Part shown: piece by piece, positions 16,981 through 26,102 of the stretch
Numbering within the stretch: position 1 is the first letter of the stretch
Layout of the letters: the number at the start of each line of letters is the position of its first letter
Assembly: GCA_013036995.1 (NCBI GenBank)
Contig: JAAOXG010000024.1
Location: 62,001-126,000 of the forward strand
Source: Lacrimispora defluvii
GTDB lineage: Bacteria; Bacillota; Clostridia; Lachnospirales; Lachnospiraceae
Reading direction: 5' to 3'
DNA length: 64,000 bases
Notes under the pieces: generated by a model
The model's database searches: none
The model's input: only the letters and a program-made list of their open reading frames with translations
Told to the model about the DNA's origin: nothing
Position numbers and translations under genes: made by a program

Positions 16981-17763
16981 ATGGCAGTGATTCAAGGATT
17001 GGAATGGACTTTTAATACAGTGGCAGAAAAGTACGAAAAATTGCGTCCAGGATATGTACCAGAATTATATAAAGATATTTTCAATTATATACCAGTTAAT
17101 AAGTCCAGTAATGTTGTGGAAGTTGGAATTGGAGGAGGTCAGGCGACATTACCAATATTGAAAACGGGCTGTAACCTGATAGCTGTGGAATATGGTACGG
17201 AACTGGCTGAGCTATGTCGTAATAAATTTAAGGAATACCCAAATTTTTCTGCCATAACAGCAAAGTTTGAGGACTTTAAATGTGAAGACAATACATGCGA
17301 TTTAATATATTCAGCATCAGCGTTTCACTGGATACCAGAGGAAGTTGGATATAAGAAAGTTTTTGCACTATTAAAAAGTGGTGGTGTATTTGCACGCTTT
17401 GCCAACCATCCGTATAGGGATAAGGGGAGAGAGGAAATACATAATGCTATTCAAAAGGTTTATTCTGTATACATGCCCGGGACACTTAGCGATAATGAAT
17501 ATAGCGAAAATGCAGCAAAAGAACGTGCTTATATAGCAAGTCAATACGGTTTTGTTGACATAAGTTATAAACTATATCATAGAACAAGAACTTTTACTGC
17601 GAAAGAATATACATCTCTTCTCGGTACTTACTCGGATCATATAGCAATTGAAGAAAGCATAAGAGCAAAGTTCTTTTCAGAGATTGAAACGGCAATAAAC
17701 AATCTGGGTGGTATAATTACAATCTACGATACCATAGATTTGCAGCTTGCAAGAAAGCCGTAG
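16981..17763 (+). CDS. Class I SAM-dependent methyltransferase
   Basis: 260 residues. Motif I is VVEVGIGGGQATLPIL, followed by an acidic motif II (LIAVEYG) and SASAFHWIPEE, the trans-aconitate/UbiE-like pattern. It lacks membrane helices and should be a cytosolic small-molecule methyltransferase; the acceptor is unknown. GGGGGG precedes the ATG. It is in the same direction as the surrounding accessory genes. Confidence 0.87.
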   Translation: MAVIQGLEWTFNTVAEKYEKLRPGYVPELYKDIFNYIPVNKSSNVVEVGIGGGQATLPILKTGCNLIAVEYGTELAELCRNKFKEYPNFSAITAKFEDFKCEDNTCDLIYSASAFHWIPEEVGYKKVFALLKSGGVFARFANHPYRDKGREEIHNAIQKVYSVYMPGTLSDNEYSENAAKERAYIASQYGFVDISYKLYHRTRTFTAKEYTSLLGTYSDHIAIEESIRAKFFSEIETAINNLGGIITIYDTIDLQLARKP

Positions 17764-17797
17764 GGTTATTAACGTATATAAACAAAGCGGGGAACAG

Positions 17798-18198
17798 ATG
17801 AATATGGAAATAAATACATCACCAAAAGAAATGGTAGATTCTTTGAAGAAAATATTTGAGAAACACAAAAATGATGAATTGTGGCCTCAATTAACCGAAG
17901 GAGAGGAAGCACATTTATGCCAGAAACCATGGACGAAAAAAATGGTGACTTTGCTGGCAGGCTGGTCAGAGAGAGGGTAACGGTGAAGCCCGGACACCCA
18001 TTATTCACATTAATACTATTGTATTGCGAAGTGCTGGTATATCTTGATATAAGTGATGAACTGCTTGCAGAACATTGTAAAAAAAGACAAGCTGATTTTC
18101 AGGATGCGAAAAATATTAATGATGCGATTAAAAATACGTGGAGTAAACAGCGGGAAAAGAATGATAAAGTATGCTACTATTTGAAAATCACAGAGTGA
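17798..18198 (+). pseudogene. Hypothetical gene, apparently split by a frameshift
   Basis: Two overlapping frames look like parts of one gene. The first starts at ATG 17798 after GGGGAACAG and runs 60 codons to a stop at 17980, with KEMVDSLKKIFEKHKNDELW. The second frame is open through 17917-18198 and continues with LVRERVTVKPGHPLFTLIL and a charged helical tail. A shift near 17955-17965 would join KKMVTLLAG to LVRERV. However, ATG 17917 has its own good AAGGAGAGG site, so the second part may be translated by itself (93 residues). I do not recognise the family. Confidence 0.45.
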
Positions 18199-18250
18199 TA
18201 TGAAATTAAGCGTTTTGGCTAAATCAGAAAGTGAATCAGGCGGAGGGGCT

Positions 18251-19045
18251 ATGGAACGCGAAATTATAAATTATTATAAAGCATACGATGAAGATGGAAG
18301 GCTGTTTCGAAACAATAGCCATAAGATAGAATGGCTGACCAGTATGCATTATTTAAAGAAGTTTATTAAAGAAGGTGCTTTTCTATTAGATGGTTGTGCA
18401 GGGACTGGAAACTATGCGTTTCCTTTGGCAGAATCGGGATATGAGGTTATTGCAGGGGATATCGTTCCTGGTAATATTGATATTATTCGGGAGAAGCAAA
18501 AGAATAATCCTGTATTAAAAGATATTTTTGTTGGGAATATGCTGGATCTTTCCAGGTTTGGTGATGAAAATTTCAATGCAGTACTATGTATGGGAGCGTT
18601 TTATCATGTTGATGATGAAATAAGATCGGGTATCATGAAAGAATGTTTGCGTGTGTTAAAACCAGGTGGATTGTTGGTTATTTCCTACATCAATACCATG
18701 GCTGGAGTTATTGTTGGGCTGGATGATAAGTTAAAAAACATGGATCAGGCGGACAAATGGTTTGAAGACAGGACTACAGATGGGGTGTTCCTGTATATGA
18801 CGCCTTATGAAATAGAGAAAATGGCATTGAGTTTTCATATGGAAATTGTTTGCCATCTTGCCGTTGATGGAATTAATTATTTACTTTCTGATAAAATTAA
18901 TGCTGCTGATGAGGAAAATTTTAATAAGTGGTATCAATTTCATTTGAAAACCTGTGAAGATAAAAGTTTGTTAGGATATAGCTTACATAGCATGATAATA
19001 TTGAGAAAGTATAATATTCCATCAGGCTTAGGGAGAAAGATATGA
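18251..19045 (+). CDS. Class I SAM-dependent methyltransferase
   Basis: 264 residues from ATG 18251, which follows GCGGAGGGG; an in-frame ATG at 18200 lacks such a site. Motif I is LLDGCAGTGNYAFPLAE, then VIAGDIVPGN (motif II) and AVLCMGAFYHVDDE (motif IV), with VLKPGGLLVISYIN as post-motif. The substrate is unknown. Its stop codon overlaps the ATG of the truncated acetyltransferase that follows (ATGA). Confidence 0.87.
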   Translation: MEREIINYYKAYDEDGRLFRNNSHKIEWLTSMHYLKKFIKEGAFLLDGCAGTGNYAFPLAESGYEVIAGDIVPGNIDIIREKQKNNPVLKDIFVGNMLDLSRFGDENFNAVLCMGAFYHVDDEIRSGIMKECLRVLKPGGLLVISYINTMAGVIVGLDDKLKNMDQADKWFEDRTTDGVFLYMTPYEIEKMALSFHMEIVCHLAVDGINYLLSDKINAADEENFNKWYQFHLKTCEDKSLLGYSLHSMIILRKYNIPSGLGRKI

Positions 19046-19203
19046 AGTCTATGGGATTTGGAATGCTTATGACGTCTACCCAGGTTGATGAAAATACCCA
19101 ACACTTTTACAGAAAATTAGGGTATCAGGATAGCGGCGGATTAATCATTAATATTCCGGGATATGAGCAGCCAATGGAACTGTTATTAGTTAAAAAAATA
19201 TAA
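19042..19203 (+). pseudogene. C-terminal fragment of a GNAT acetyltransferase
   Basis: A 53-codon frame beginning at the ATGA overlap with the upstream methyltransferase. Its sequence MGFGMLMTSTQVDENTQHFY, then RKLGYQD and GYEQPMELLL, is the end of a GNAT acetyltransferase of about 150-170 residues; the acetyl-CoA-binding half is missing. GGGAGAAAG precedes the ATG, so the remnant could still be translated. The likely origin is a deletion that fused the methyltransferase end to the acetyltransferase tail. Confidence 0.7.
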
Positions 19204-19244
19204 TTAAGTCATGAATCTAAGAGACAGAAAGCTGATTATAAATT

Positions 19245-20033
19245 ATGAAGACGGAAATTATCTATTTTTCTGCAACAGGTACAACAAAGGCAGTTGTTAC
19301 AGCGATAGCAAAAGGTTTAACCGGTAATGTGCATTTTATTGATATTACGCAGCCTGAGAAACGAAAAAATGTTACAGCCGTTAATGGAGATTTGATAATT
19401 ATAGCAATACCGGTTTACGGGGAAAGAATTCCTCATTTTTTGTTTGATTATATAAAACAGATAAAGGGGAATGGGACACTCCTTGCAGCAGTATCTGTTT
19501 ATGGGAATATGGGATTTGGAATCAGTCTGGAACAATTCAAAGATTTTGCAAAAACAAATAATTTCAGGCTGATTGCAGCAGGGACATTTATTGGTCAGCA
19601 TACCTACACTTCCAAGGAAGCTCCGGTTGCATATGGCAGACCGGATGAACAGGACCTTAGCCAGGCGGAGTTTTTTGCCAGGAGCATTCAACAGAAAATA
19701 AAAATGGGTGATTTTACGTGTCCTGAAATACCAAAATGTATATTGGCGGGATTTATAACAGAGCTGCCGGATTCAGGTACGCGGTTTCTGGTCAGGCAGC
19801 CCCGGATAAAGGGCACATCCTGTAATGCCTGCGGAGCTTGTGCCCGAAAATGTCCGGTAGGTGCCATTGACCTTAATACCTTAGAGATAAACGAAAGCAA
19901 ATGTCTTCGCTGCTATGCCTGTGTAAAAATCTGCCCCAAAGAGGCCAGAACAGGGGGACTGCGTCTGTCTGTTTTTAGAACAATATTTTATCATATTGGC
20001 ATGAAAAGAAAGAAAAACCAAATATTTTTATGA
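19245..20033 (+). CDS. EFR1-type flavodoxin-ferredoxin fusion protein
   Basis: 262 residues. The N-terminal ~165 residues form a flavodoxin fold with the FMN phosphate loop FSATGTTK. The C-terminal part holds two 4Fe-4S clusters: CNACGACARKCPVGAI and CLRCYACVKICPKEA. This is the EFR1 family of Clostridia, presumed electron-transfer proteins linking a two-electron flavin to ferredoxin clusters. The partner is unknown. It has a weak ribosome binding site and stands alone between accessory genes. Confidence 0.88.
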   Translation: MKTEIIYFSATGTTKAVVTAIAKGLTGNVHFIDITQPEKRKNVTAVNGDLIIIAIPVYGERIPHFLFDYIKQIKGNGTLLAAVSVYGNMGFGISLEQFKDFAKTNNFRLIAAGTFIGQHTYTSKEAPVAYGRPDEQDLSQAEFFARSIQQKIKMGDFTCPEIPKCILAGFITELPDSGTRFLVRQPRIKGTSCNACGACARKCPVGAIDLNTLEINESKCLRCYACVKICPKEARTGGLRLSVFRTIFYHIGMKRKKNQIFL

Positions 20034-20056
20034 ATCAAATCATGTATTTAATCCCA

Positions 20057-20566
20057 TTATCCAACAAGTCTTGCCAGCTGATGCATGTTCTTGTGAAGAA
20101 TTTTCATATTTCCAAATGCAAAAACCAGGCCGATAATAACCCAAACTATTATCTCAATTGCTGAGTAATTTAAGATCCTCTGTGCAAGAATCAGGATATA
20201 GCAGCAGGGGAACAGGGTCAGCCATGCGGTCACCTCGCCAGGCACGTATTGCCGGTAGGATAATGGTAGCAGAATAATATGGAATAGAACCAGATGAAAG
20301 ATGTTTGCTGTCAGCAGACCATACCATAATTCATAAAAACCGGTAATGTTTCCCAGCAAAGTGGCAGACATCCACAAAATAAGTTCTTCAAATACCCCAG
20401 CGGAAAAAGCAGCTGTGTTGTTCGTGTTGCCAAAGGGTGTGAGGGGAAGGGGAATAAATTGTCTTAATCCTTTTTTACACCATTGTTTCGCTCTCATAAT
20501 CTCTTCCATATCGTGAACGATAAATAATAACGGAAATAGCCAGGTAAACCATCTTAACTCATTCAT
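20057..20566 (-). CDS. HXXEE-domain membrane protein
   Basis: 169 residues from the ATG at 20566 (complement), which follows AAGGAGAG. It is a multi-helix membrane protein. The first helix contains H-D-M-E-E (FIVHDMEEIMRA), and later histidine-bearing helices (NIFHLVLFHIILLPLSYRQYVPG) match the HXXEE family, whose conserved His and Glu residues suggest a metal-dependent membrane enzyme. No function is established. It is divergent from the TetR regulator, which may control it. Confidence 0.8.
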   Translation of the reverse strand: MNELRWFTWLFPLLFIVHDMEEIMRAKQWCKKGLRQFIPLPLTPFGNTNNTAAFSAGVFEELILWMSATLLGNITGFYELWYGLLTANIFHLVLFHIILLPLSYRQYVPGEVTAWLTLFPCCYILILAQRILNYSAIEIIVWVIIGLVFAFGNMKILHKNMHQLARLVG

Positions 20567-20666
20567 AAATTTATCTCTCCTTTTTGATTCTATTTTAATC
20601 AAATGGCGGGAAGTTTCAATCAACAGAATTTTATTTGTTATATAAATAAGCTATAATAAAATACAG

Positions 20667-20704
20667 AATGTTGCTTATCTATATTGAATGTTCTAAAATG
20701 TTGC
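20667..20704. repeat. AATGTT repeats in helical phase upstream of the tetR-like gene
   Basis: AATGTT occurs at 20667, 20687 and 20697 (AATGTTGC, AATGTTCT, AATGTTGC), offset by 20 and 10 bases, in the intergenic region shared with the HXXEE gene. A TATAAT lies just upstream at 20652-20657. Candidate regulatory site; evidence is only the spacing. Confidence 0.35.
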
Positions 20705-20720
20705 CTGGAAAGGAGTACTT

Positions 20721-21290
20721 ATGAACCAGAATGATTTGCGCGTGAGAAAAACCAGAAAAAACATTGAGGTTGCGTTTATCTCGTTGTTGAAAGAAAAGGA
20801 TTTTCATAAAATAACGGTTCAGGATATTCTTGACCGTGCATTAATTAACCGTTCTACATTCTACAAGCATTATATGGATAAATATCAGCTGGCTGAAACT
20901 CTTTGCAACGGAATATTCGATGTTTTAAAAGTGGGAGTCATGGAAAGACTTGAATGTGATAAAACGGAAGATGCCATTATGATTATTAAACCAATGTATC
21001 AGATTCTATCTGACAGGAGAGAAGAGATTCTGGCGCTTTTTGAAATACATACAGAAACCATTCACTTATATGAGGATATGTACAATTTCCTTCAGGAGAG
21101 TTTTTATGAGAGACAGTTAAAGACAAATAAAAAGTCCATAGAACTATTGGATTATTTGTCAAATCAATATGCGTCACTTGTGCTGACTGCAATGAAATGG
21201 TGCCTGAAAAATGATGGATATGAGGAGCTGGCCAGACATACTCAGCTTTTTATGTATCTGGCAAAGGTATTTAACTATTGCAGAGAGTAA
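20721..21290 (+). CDS. TetR/AcrR-family transcriptional regulator
   Basis: 189 residues. The N-terminal helix-turn-helix reads ITVQDILDRALINRSTFYKH, followed by Y-x-D-K-Y-Q-L, the typical TetR recognition region. The C-terminal ligand-binding part resembles the DhaS-like subgroup. GGAAAGGAG precedes the ATG. It is divergent from the HXXEE membrane gene; regulation of that gene and of itself is a reasonable inference. Confidence 0.88.
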   Translation: MNQNDLRVRKTRKNIEVAFISLLKEKDFHKITVQDILDRALINRSTFYKHYMDKYQLAETLCNGIFDVLKVGVMERLECDKTEDAIMIIKPMYQILSDRREEILALFEIHTETIHLYEDMYNFLQESFYERQLKTNKKSIELLDYLSNQYASLVLTAMKWCLKNDGYEELARHTQLFMYLAKVFNYCRE

Positions 21291-21296
21291 ATAGTC

Positions 21297-21350
21297 AGGC
21301 CGCCAAATTCATCTGCTTAAGTAAGAAACAGATGAATCCGACGGCCTTTT
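21297..21350. terminator. Bidirectional terminator between tetR-like and P-ATPase genes
   Basis: AGGCCG/CGGCCT and ATTCATCTG/CAGATGAAT form one long stem, followed by TTTT on the plus strand. It separates two convergent genes. Confidence 0.85.
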
Positions 21351-21351
21351 A

Positions 21352-23991
21352 TTATCTGCGTTTCATTAATTTTACGATTTCCATAATCGGTATGATTGAA
21401 ACTGCAATCAGCACAGCCACGGCATATTCCAGAAGTGAGATATGCTCAAAAGAAAATGCTCTTCTTAAAAAAGGAACGTAAATTACGGCGGTTGTTAAAA
21501 TAAATGACATCAGCAGGGAACCATTTAAAAAGCTGTTCTTTGTTTTTAATTGAAAGATAGAACGGGTTCTGGAACGCATATTAAACGAATGGAACATCTC
21601 AAGGAGAGACAGTGTAAGGAAAGCCATGGTCATGCCGTCTGCGCTTTGGGCAATTTCCCAAACACCACTTTCCACATAATGGCCCACGAAGTATGCGATC
21701 AAGGTCAGGATTGCAATAACAAAACCCTGTAAAGCGATTTCAATACCAACGCCATCAGAAAATATACTGTCTTTGGGGTCTCTGGGTGCTCGTTTCATAA
21801 TATCTGCTTCTTCTGCTTCCATACCCAGACCAATGGCTGGGAAACAGTCAGTGATCAGGTTGATCCAAAGCAAATGAACTGGTTTTAAGATGGTAAAGCC
21901 AATGAGACTGGCTACAAATACTGCAATTACCTCTGCTAAGTTGGAGGAAAGCAGGAACTGGATCGCTTTTCGTATATTGTCATAGATCCTTCGACCTTCG
22001 GCGACTGCCGCAACAATGGTGGCAAAATTGTCGTCTGCCAGAACCATATCTGCAACGTCTTTTGTAACGTCAGTTCCTGTGATTCCCATTCCCACACCAA
22101 TATCGGCTTCTTTAATGGCTGGGGCATCGTTGACACCATCTCCAGTCATGGCAGTTACTTTAGAGAGCTTCTTCCATGTCTTCACAATACGGACTTTGTG
22201 CTCTGGCTGTACCCGCGCATAGACCGAAAAGCTGGTAATCTTTTTTTCCAGTTCCTCATCGGATAGTTTTTCCAGCTCCCCGCCGGTGATAGCCATGCTC
22301 TCATTTTCAAGAATACCCAGCTCCTTTGCGATGGCTACGGCAGTATCTTTGTGATCGCCTGTAATCATGATCGGGCGGATACTGGCATTCTGGCATTCCT
22401 TAATAGCCGCCTTTACTTCAGGACGGACTGGATCAATCATGCCGGAGAGTCCAAGGTAGATCAGATCATTCTCCAGTGCTTCCGGTGCCAGGTCATGGGG
22501 AGACTGATCCCAGCTGCGCATGGAAGCGCATAAAACCCGGAGTGCCCGGTCTGCCATGGCTTTGTTAGCCTTAATGATATCATGGCGGATATCATCTGTC
22601 ATGGCTACGATATTTCCGTTTATTAACGCATGGCTGCAGCGTTTTAATACCTCGTCCGGTGCGCCCTTGGTAAACTGGATGATTGAGCCGTCCTTCTTTT
22701 TGTGCACGGTTGACATCATTTTTCTTACGGAATCAAAAGGCGCCTCACCGATTCTCTCATAATCTTTGGCAAGTACCGGCTTTGATAAGTTGTTTTTATA
22801 CGCGTCATTTACCAAAGCGCATTCCGTTGGTTCTCCTACCGCCTGAAGGCTGTCCGGGTCAAGGACTGCATCGGAACACAGTGCCATTGCCGTCATAAGA
22901 AGGGGTTCGTCTGAAGTGGCGTGCTCAATCACCGTCATTTTGTTTTGTGTTAAGGTTCCCGTTTTGTCAGAGCAGATGATCTGGGTGCAGCCTAAGGTTT
23001 CAACTGCTGTCAGCTTTCTGACAATCGCATGTTTACGGGACATTTTAGTCACGCCGATGGACAGGAGAATGGTTACTACAGCTGCCAGACCCTCGGGTAT
23101 TGCGGCAACCGCAAGTGAAACAGCAATCATAAAGGTATCAATCAGTTCTTCCAGATGAATGCTGTTGCCGGAAATGCCAATTCGAATGATGTTTACAGCA
23201 AACATTAAGGCGCAGATCCCCAGAACCAGGATGGACAACACCTTGGAAAGCTGATTTAGCTTGATCTGAAGTGGAGTTTCTTCATCTTTTGCAGTATTTA
23301 AGGCATCGGCGATATGTCCGATCTCCGTCTCCATTCCTGTGTAGCAGACGATCGCCTTACCCCGGCCATATACAATTGTAGAACCGGTATAAATCATGTT
23401 TTTTCTGTCTGCCAGGGCTACTTCGCCTTTTCCGGTTTCTAACACATCGCTATGCTTGGAAACTGAGACAGATTCTCCTGTCAGTGCGGCTTCTTCTGCC
23501 TTTAGACTTGCGCTTTCCAATATTCTGGAATCGGCAGGAACGGAATCTCCAGCCTCCAAAGCGATGATGTCGCCAGGAACAAGCTGTTCGGAGCGGATGA
23601 CTTCAAGCTTGCCGTTTCGAAAGACTTTTGATGTAGCAGCCGTCATCTCCTGAAGAGATGCAATGGCAGATTCGGCTTTGGATTCCTGATAGACACCAAG
23701 AATTGCATTAATCACCACCACGATCAGGATAATGACAGTATCGATCATGCTTTCTCCTTCATAGATGGATGTAGCTCCCGAAACTACTGCAGCAGCAATC
23801 AGTACAATTGTCATAAAGTTTGCCAGTTCTTTTAAAAATTTCATAAAGAGACTTGTTTTTTTACCCTCTTTTAATTTGTTTAAGCCGTACTTCTCCTGAC
23901 GTTCCTGAACCTGGGCTTCTGAAAGTCCATGAGGAGATGAATCAAGTTGCTTTATAACTTCATTGGATTCCAATAAGTATTCTTTTTCCAT
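21352..23991 (-). CDS. Calcium-translocating P-type ATPase (PMCA/SERCA type)
   Basis: 879 residues, normal for bacterial P2-type pumps. All P-type motifs are present: TGES actuator loop (AALTGESVS), PEGL in helix M4 (AAIPEGLAAVVTILL), the phosphorylated Asp342 in SDKTGTLTQNK, KGAPDEVL in the nucleotide domain, and MTGDGVNDAPAIKEADIG at the hinge. About ten membrane helices are visible; the last cytoplasmic region and helices resemble the cation-ATPase C-domain. It should export Ca2+ (or a similar divalent cation) using ATP. It is a single-gene unit, with only 63 bases before the PrpR-like gene that reads in the same direction. Confidence 0.93.
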   Translation of the reverse strand: MEKEYLLESNEVIKQLDSSPHGLSEAQVQERQEKYGLNKLKEGKKTSLFMKFLKELANFMTIVLIAAAVVSGATSIYEGESMIDTVIILIVVVINAILGVYQESKAESAIASLQEMTAATSKVFRNGKLEVIRSEQLVPGDIIALEAGDSVPADSRILESASLKAEEAALTGESVSVSKHSDVLETGKGEVALADRKNMIYTGSTIVYGRGKAIVCYTGMETEIGHIADALNTAKDEETPLQIKLNQLSKVLSILVLGICALMFAVNIIRIGISGNSIHLEELIDTFMIAVSLAVAAIPEGLAAVVTILLSIGVTKMSRKHAIVRKLTAVETLGCTQIICSDKTGTLTQNKMTVIEHATSDEPLLMTAMALCSDAVLDPDSLQAVGEPTECALVNDAYKNNLSKPVLAKDYERIGEAPFDSVRKMMSTVHKKKDGSIIQFTKGAPDEVLKRCSHALINGNIVAMTDDIRHDIIKANKAMADRALRVLCASMRSWDQSPHDLAPEALENDLIYLGLSGMIDPVRPEVKAAIKECQNASIRPIMITGDHKDTAVAIAKELGILENESMAITGGELEKLSDEELEKKITSFSVYARVQPEHKVRIVKTWKKLSKVTAMTGDGVNDAPAIKEADIGVGMGITGTDVTKDVADMVLADDNFATIVAAVAEGRRIYDNIRKAIQFLLSSNLAEVIAVFVASLIGFTILKPVHLLWINLITDCFPAIGLGMEAEEADIMKRAPRDPKDSIFSDGVGIEIALQGFVIAILTLIAYFVGHYVESGVWEIAQSADGMTMAFLTLSLLEMFHSFNMRSRTRSIFQLKTKNSFLNGSLLMSFILTTAVIYVPFLRRAFSFEHISLLEYAVAVLIAVSIIPIMEIVKLMKRR

Positions 23992-24054
23992 TGTTTTTCT
24001 CCTATACTGTTTATGTCTTGCTAATTAATGATAGTTAGTGTTTCCCTTTTTTCT

Positions 24055-25839
24055 CTAATTATCAGAGTTAATCAGTCTCCACAGGGTTGTTCTGCTGATT
24101 CCCAGACTTTTGGCGGCTTTTGTGTGGTTTCCATTCTGCGTATCCAGTACAATGAGTGCTACTTCCCGGTTGATTTTATTCAGAGGCTGGGATAAATTCA
24201 GCATATTCATATAACCATTTGCAGAGGCAGAGGTGAGAGTGACTTCTTTGTGTAATACTTCTTTTACTTCCTCGATTCCAATATATGGTCCCTGGGAAAG
24301 GACAAAAAGATTATTCATAACCCGGCTGAACTGCATGTAGTTATAGGGCCAGTGATAGCGCTGCAATTCTTCCATGGCATCTGGTGAGAAACCCAGAACC
24401 TGTTTTTCATTTTCCATATTCAGCTGATTTAAATAGAGATTTGCTATCGGCTCAATGCGTGATACATCTGCTCTGAGTGTGGGAAGCGTAAAAACAAATA
24501 ATTTCAGCCGGTTAATAAATTCCATGGAGCCGGAATCTGTAATACCATAGGAGTTGCAGAGAAAGGAGATAAGAAGCCGGTTTCGTTTGCAGGCATCGGT
24601 ATCGATGATATTGATCCAAAGCTGTCTCTGCCGTTCTTCGCTTAATAAATTCATATTCTTTATAAAGATGGTGCTCCCGCTGCTGCAGAGAGGGGAATTG
24701 TGGTGGCTGGTTAAATATTCCCACACCTTTTCATTTAATAAGCTGCAGTCTATTTCAATAAATGGCTGATCCTTAACGGAGCTGCGCAGATAGATGGCCT
24801 TGGCAATCTGTTCCTTTCCCGTGCCTTCCTCTCCGGTAATGATGACCGGATGTAAATCCTTGTTAACCTGATCAATAGTGTTGTAGAATTGGGCGAAAAA
24901 ATTAGTGACGCTGTATATGCTTTCATAAAATTCTTTTTCAATCTCTCGCTGGTTGCTGTATTGAATACCGCTTTTTGCACCGTTAGAAGGAGCTTTGTTT
25001 ACGGTAATGTAAAAGGCAATATAACCGGTTCCTGCAGAAAGCAGACGCTGAGCCTGTACAGAATAAATCAGGTTATTTTTCCTGAAAATTAAATTGCGCT
25101 TTTCATCCAGAGGTATATTGTTAATTTCCAAGTGGAGAGAATCCATAATTGTTGTATCAGTTTCTGATATTGTTGAAAAGATCAGCTTTCCTTCATTGTC
25201 GAAAACAATGGTGCGCATATCTCTTAGCTTAACAAGGCTTCTGAAAAAATTGTTTTCACTTCTTAGCTGAGTGTAGTACCTGCAATATTCAAGTGCAGTA
25301 TTAAGGGCATCCCGTATGCTTTCCACTCCTGAGGTAAGAAGAAATGCATCCATGCCAAGGTTTCTCGCCGTTGTATAAGTAATCATATCACAGAGTATTG
25401 CTTCATATCCAAGAGCTGCAATCTGTTTTAGTATTGGTAAAGCCTCTTCTGTAGAATTGATGGAAAAAACATCGATGGGGTAGGGAAGAACCTCTTTTAG
25501 AAACTGACTTTGTTCTGTTATGCTGGAGAAACCGGCAATGGCAACCTTTTTGGTATCTGCGTTGGAGAGCTTTAAGGTACGAAGTATATCGTATGCCGAT
25601 GTATGAATCTCAATAACAGGCAGAGAAATGGATTGCCGCAATAGCTTTGCTGTGCCTCCACGGGAAATTACCACATCATAATTCTCATAAAAATTACTTT
25701 GGGCAATTTCCACACCTTTTTTTAGATCGCCCACCAGGATGTTCAATTCGATGCTGGGATATTCCTCTGCAAGCTTTGACATAATAGATTTCATACCTTC
25801 ATAAGGTGCAATTGCCAGAATTCGTATCTTATCAGACAT
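24055..25839 (-). CDS. PrpR-domain regulator with degenerate AAA+ domain and Fis-type HTH
   Basis: 594 residues from the ATG at 25839 (complement), after AAGGAGG. Residues ~1-190 are a PrpR N-terminal sensor (ISRGGTAKLLRQ, SLPVIEIHTS). A PAS-like segment follows, then an AAA+ domain with Walker A GEEGTGKEQIAK. The sigma-54 contact loop (GAFTGA) is deleted, and the Walker B acids are gone (STIFIKNM where TLFLDE is usual). The C-terminus is a Fis-type helix-turn-helix (TKAAKSLGISRTTLWRLI). It is thus probably a sigma-54-independent regulator that uses the fold for signal sensing. It is divergent from the DUF1537 kinase gene, its likely target. Confidence 0.85.
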   Translation of the reverse strand: MSDKIRILAIAPYEGMKSIMSKLAEEYPSIELNILVGDLKKGVEIAQSNFYENYDVVISRGGTAKLLRQSISLPVIEIHTSAYDILRTLKLSNADTKKVAIAGFSSITEQSQFLKEVLPYPIDVFSINSTEEALPILKQIAALGYEAILCDMITYTTARNLGMDAFLLTSGVESIRDALNTALEYCRYYTQLRSENNFFRSLVKLRDMRTIVFDNEGKLIFSTISETDTTIMDSLHLEINNIPLDEKRNLIFRKNNLIYSVQAQRLLSAGTGYIAFYITVNKAPSNGAKSGIQYSNQREIEKEFYESIYSVTNFFAQFYNTIDQVNKDLHPVIITGEEGTGKEQIAKAIYLRSSVKDQPFIEIDCSLLNEKVWEYLTSHHNSPLCSSGSTIFIKNMNLLSEERQRQLWINIIDTDACKRNRLLISFLCNSYGITDSGSMEFINRLKLFVFTLPTLRADVSRIEPIANLYLNQLNMENEKQVLGFSPDAMEELQRYHWPYNYMQFSRVMNNLFVLSQGPYIGIEEVKEVLHKEVTLTSASANGYMNMLNLSQPLNKINREVALIVLDTQNGNHTKAAKSLGISRTTLWRLINSDN

Positions 25840-25930
25840 GGTATCCTCCTTATCATATAACGTTCTTATTTGAAACACAAATCTGAGACTTATTATACCA
25901 TAATTTGTACTGTTTTTATATATTTATAAA

Positions 25931-25944
25931 AAATGTATACATTT
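25931..25944. promoter_or_regulatory. Perfect 14-bp palindrome between PrpR-like and DUF1537 genes
   Basis: AAATGTATACATTT is perfectly symmetric and lies in the 263-base divergent region. A TATAAT-like -10 for the regulator (complement) is at about 25893-25898 and a TATGAT for the kinase gene at 26034-26039, both with weak -35 elements. The remaining spacer is AT-rich with no gene. Confidence 0.4.
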
Positions 25945-26102
25945 ATTAGAAATAATAGTGATTCTTTTTCTGCGTGTTTCATATATAAACCAAAACAGAC
26001 CCCGAGTTTATTTTCTCAAAAAAGATTGTATGGTATGATGTGTTAAATAAAGGTGTCTTGCTAAGAACCTGATCAATTCAAAATACTGGAAAAGGTAGAA
26101 AT

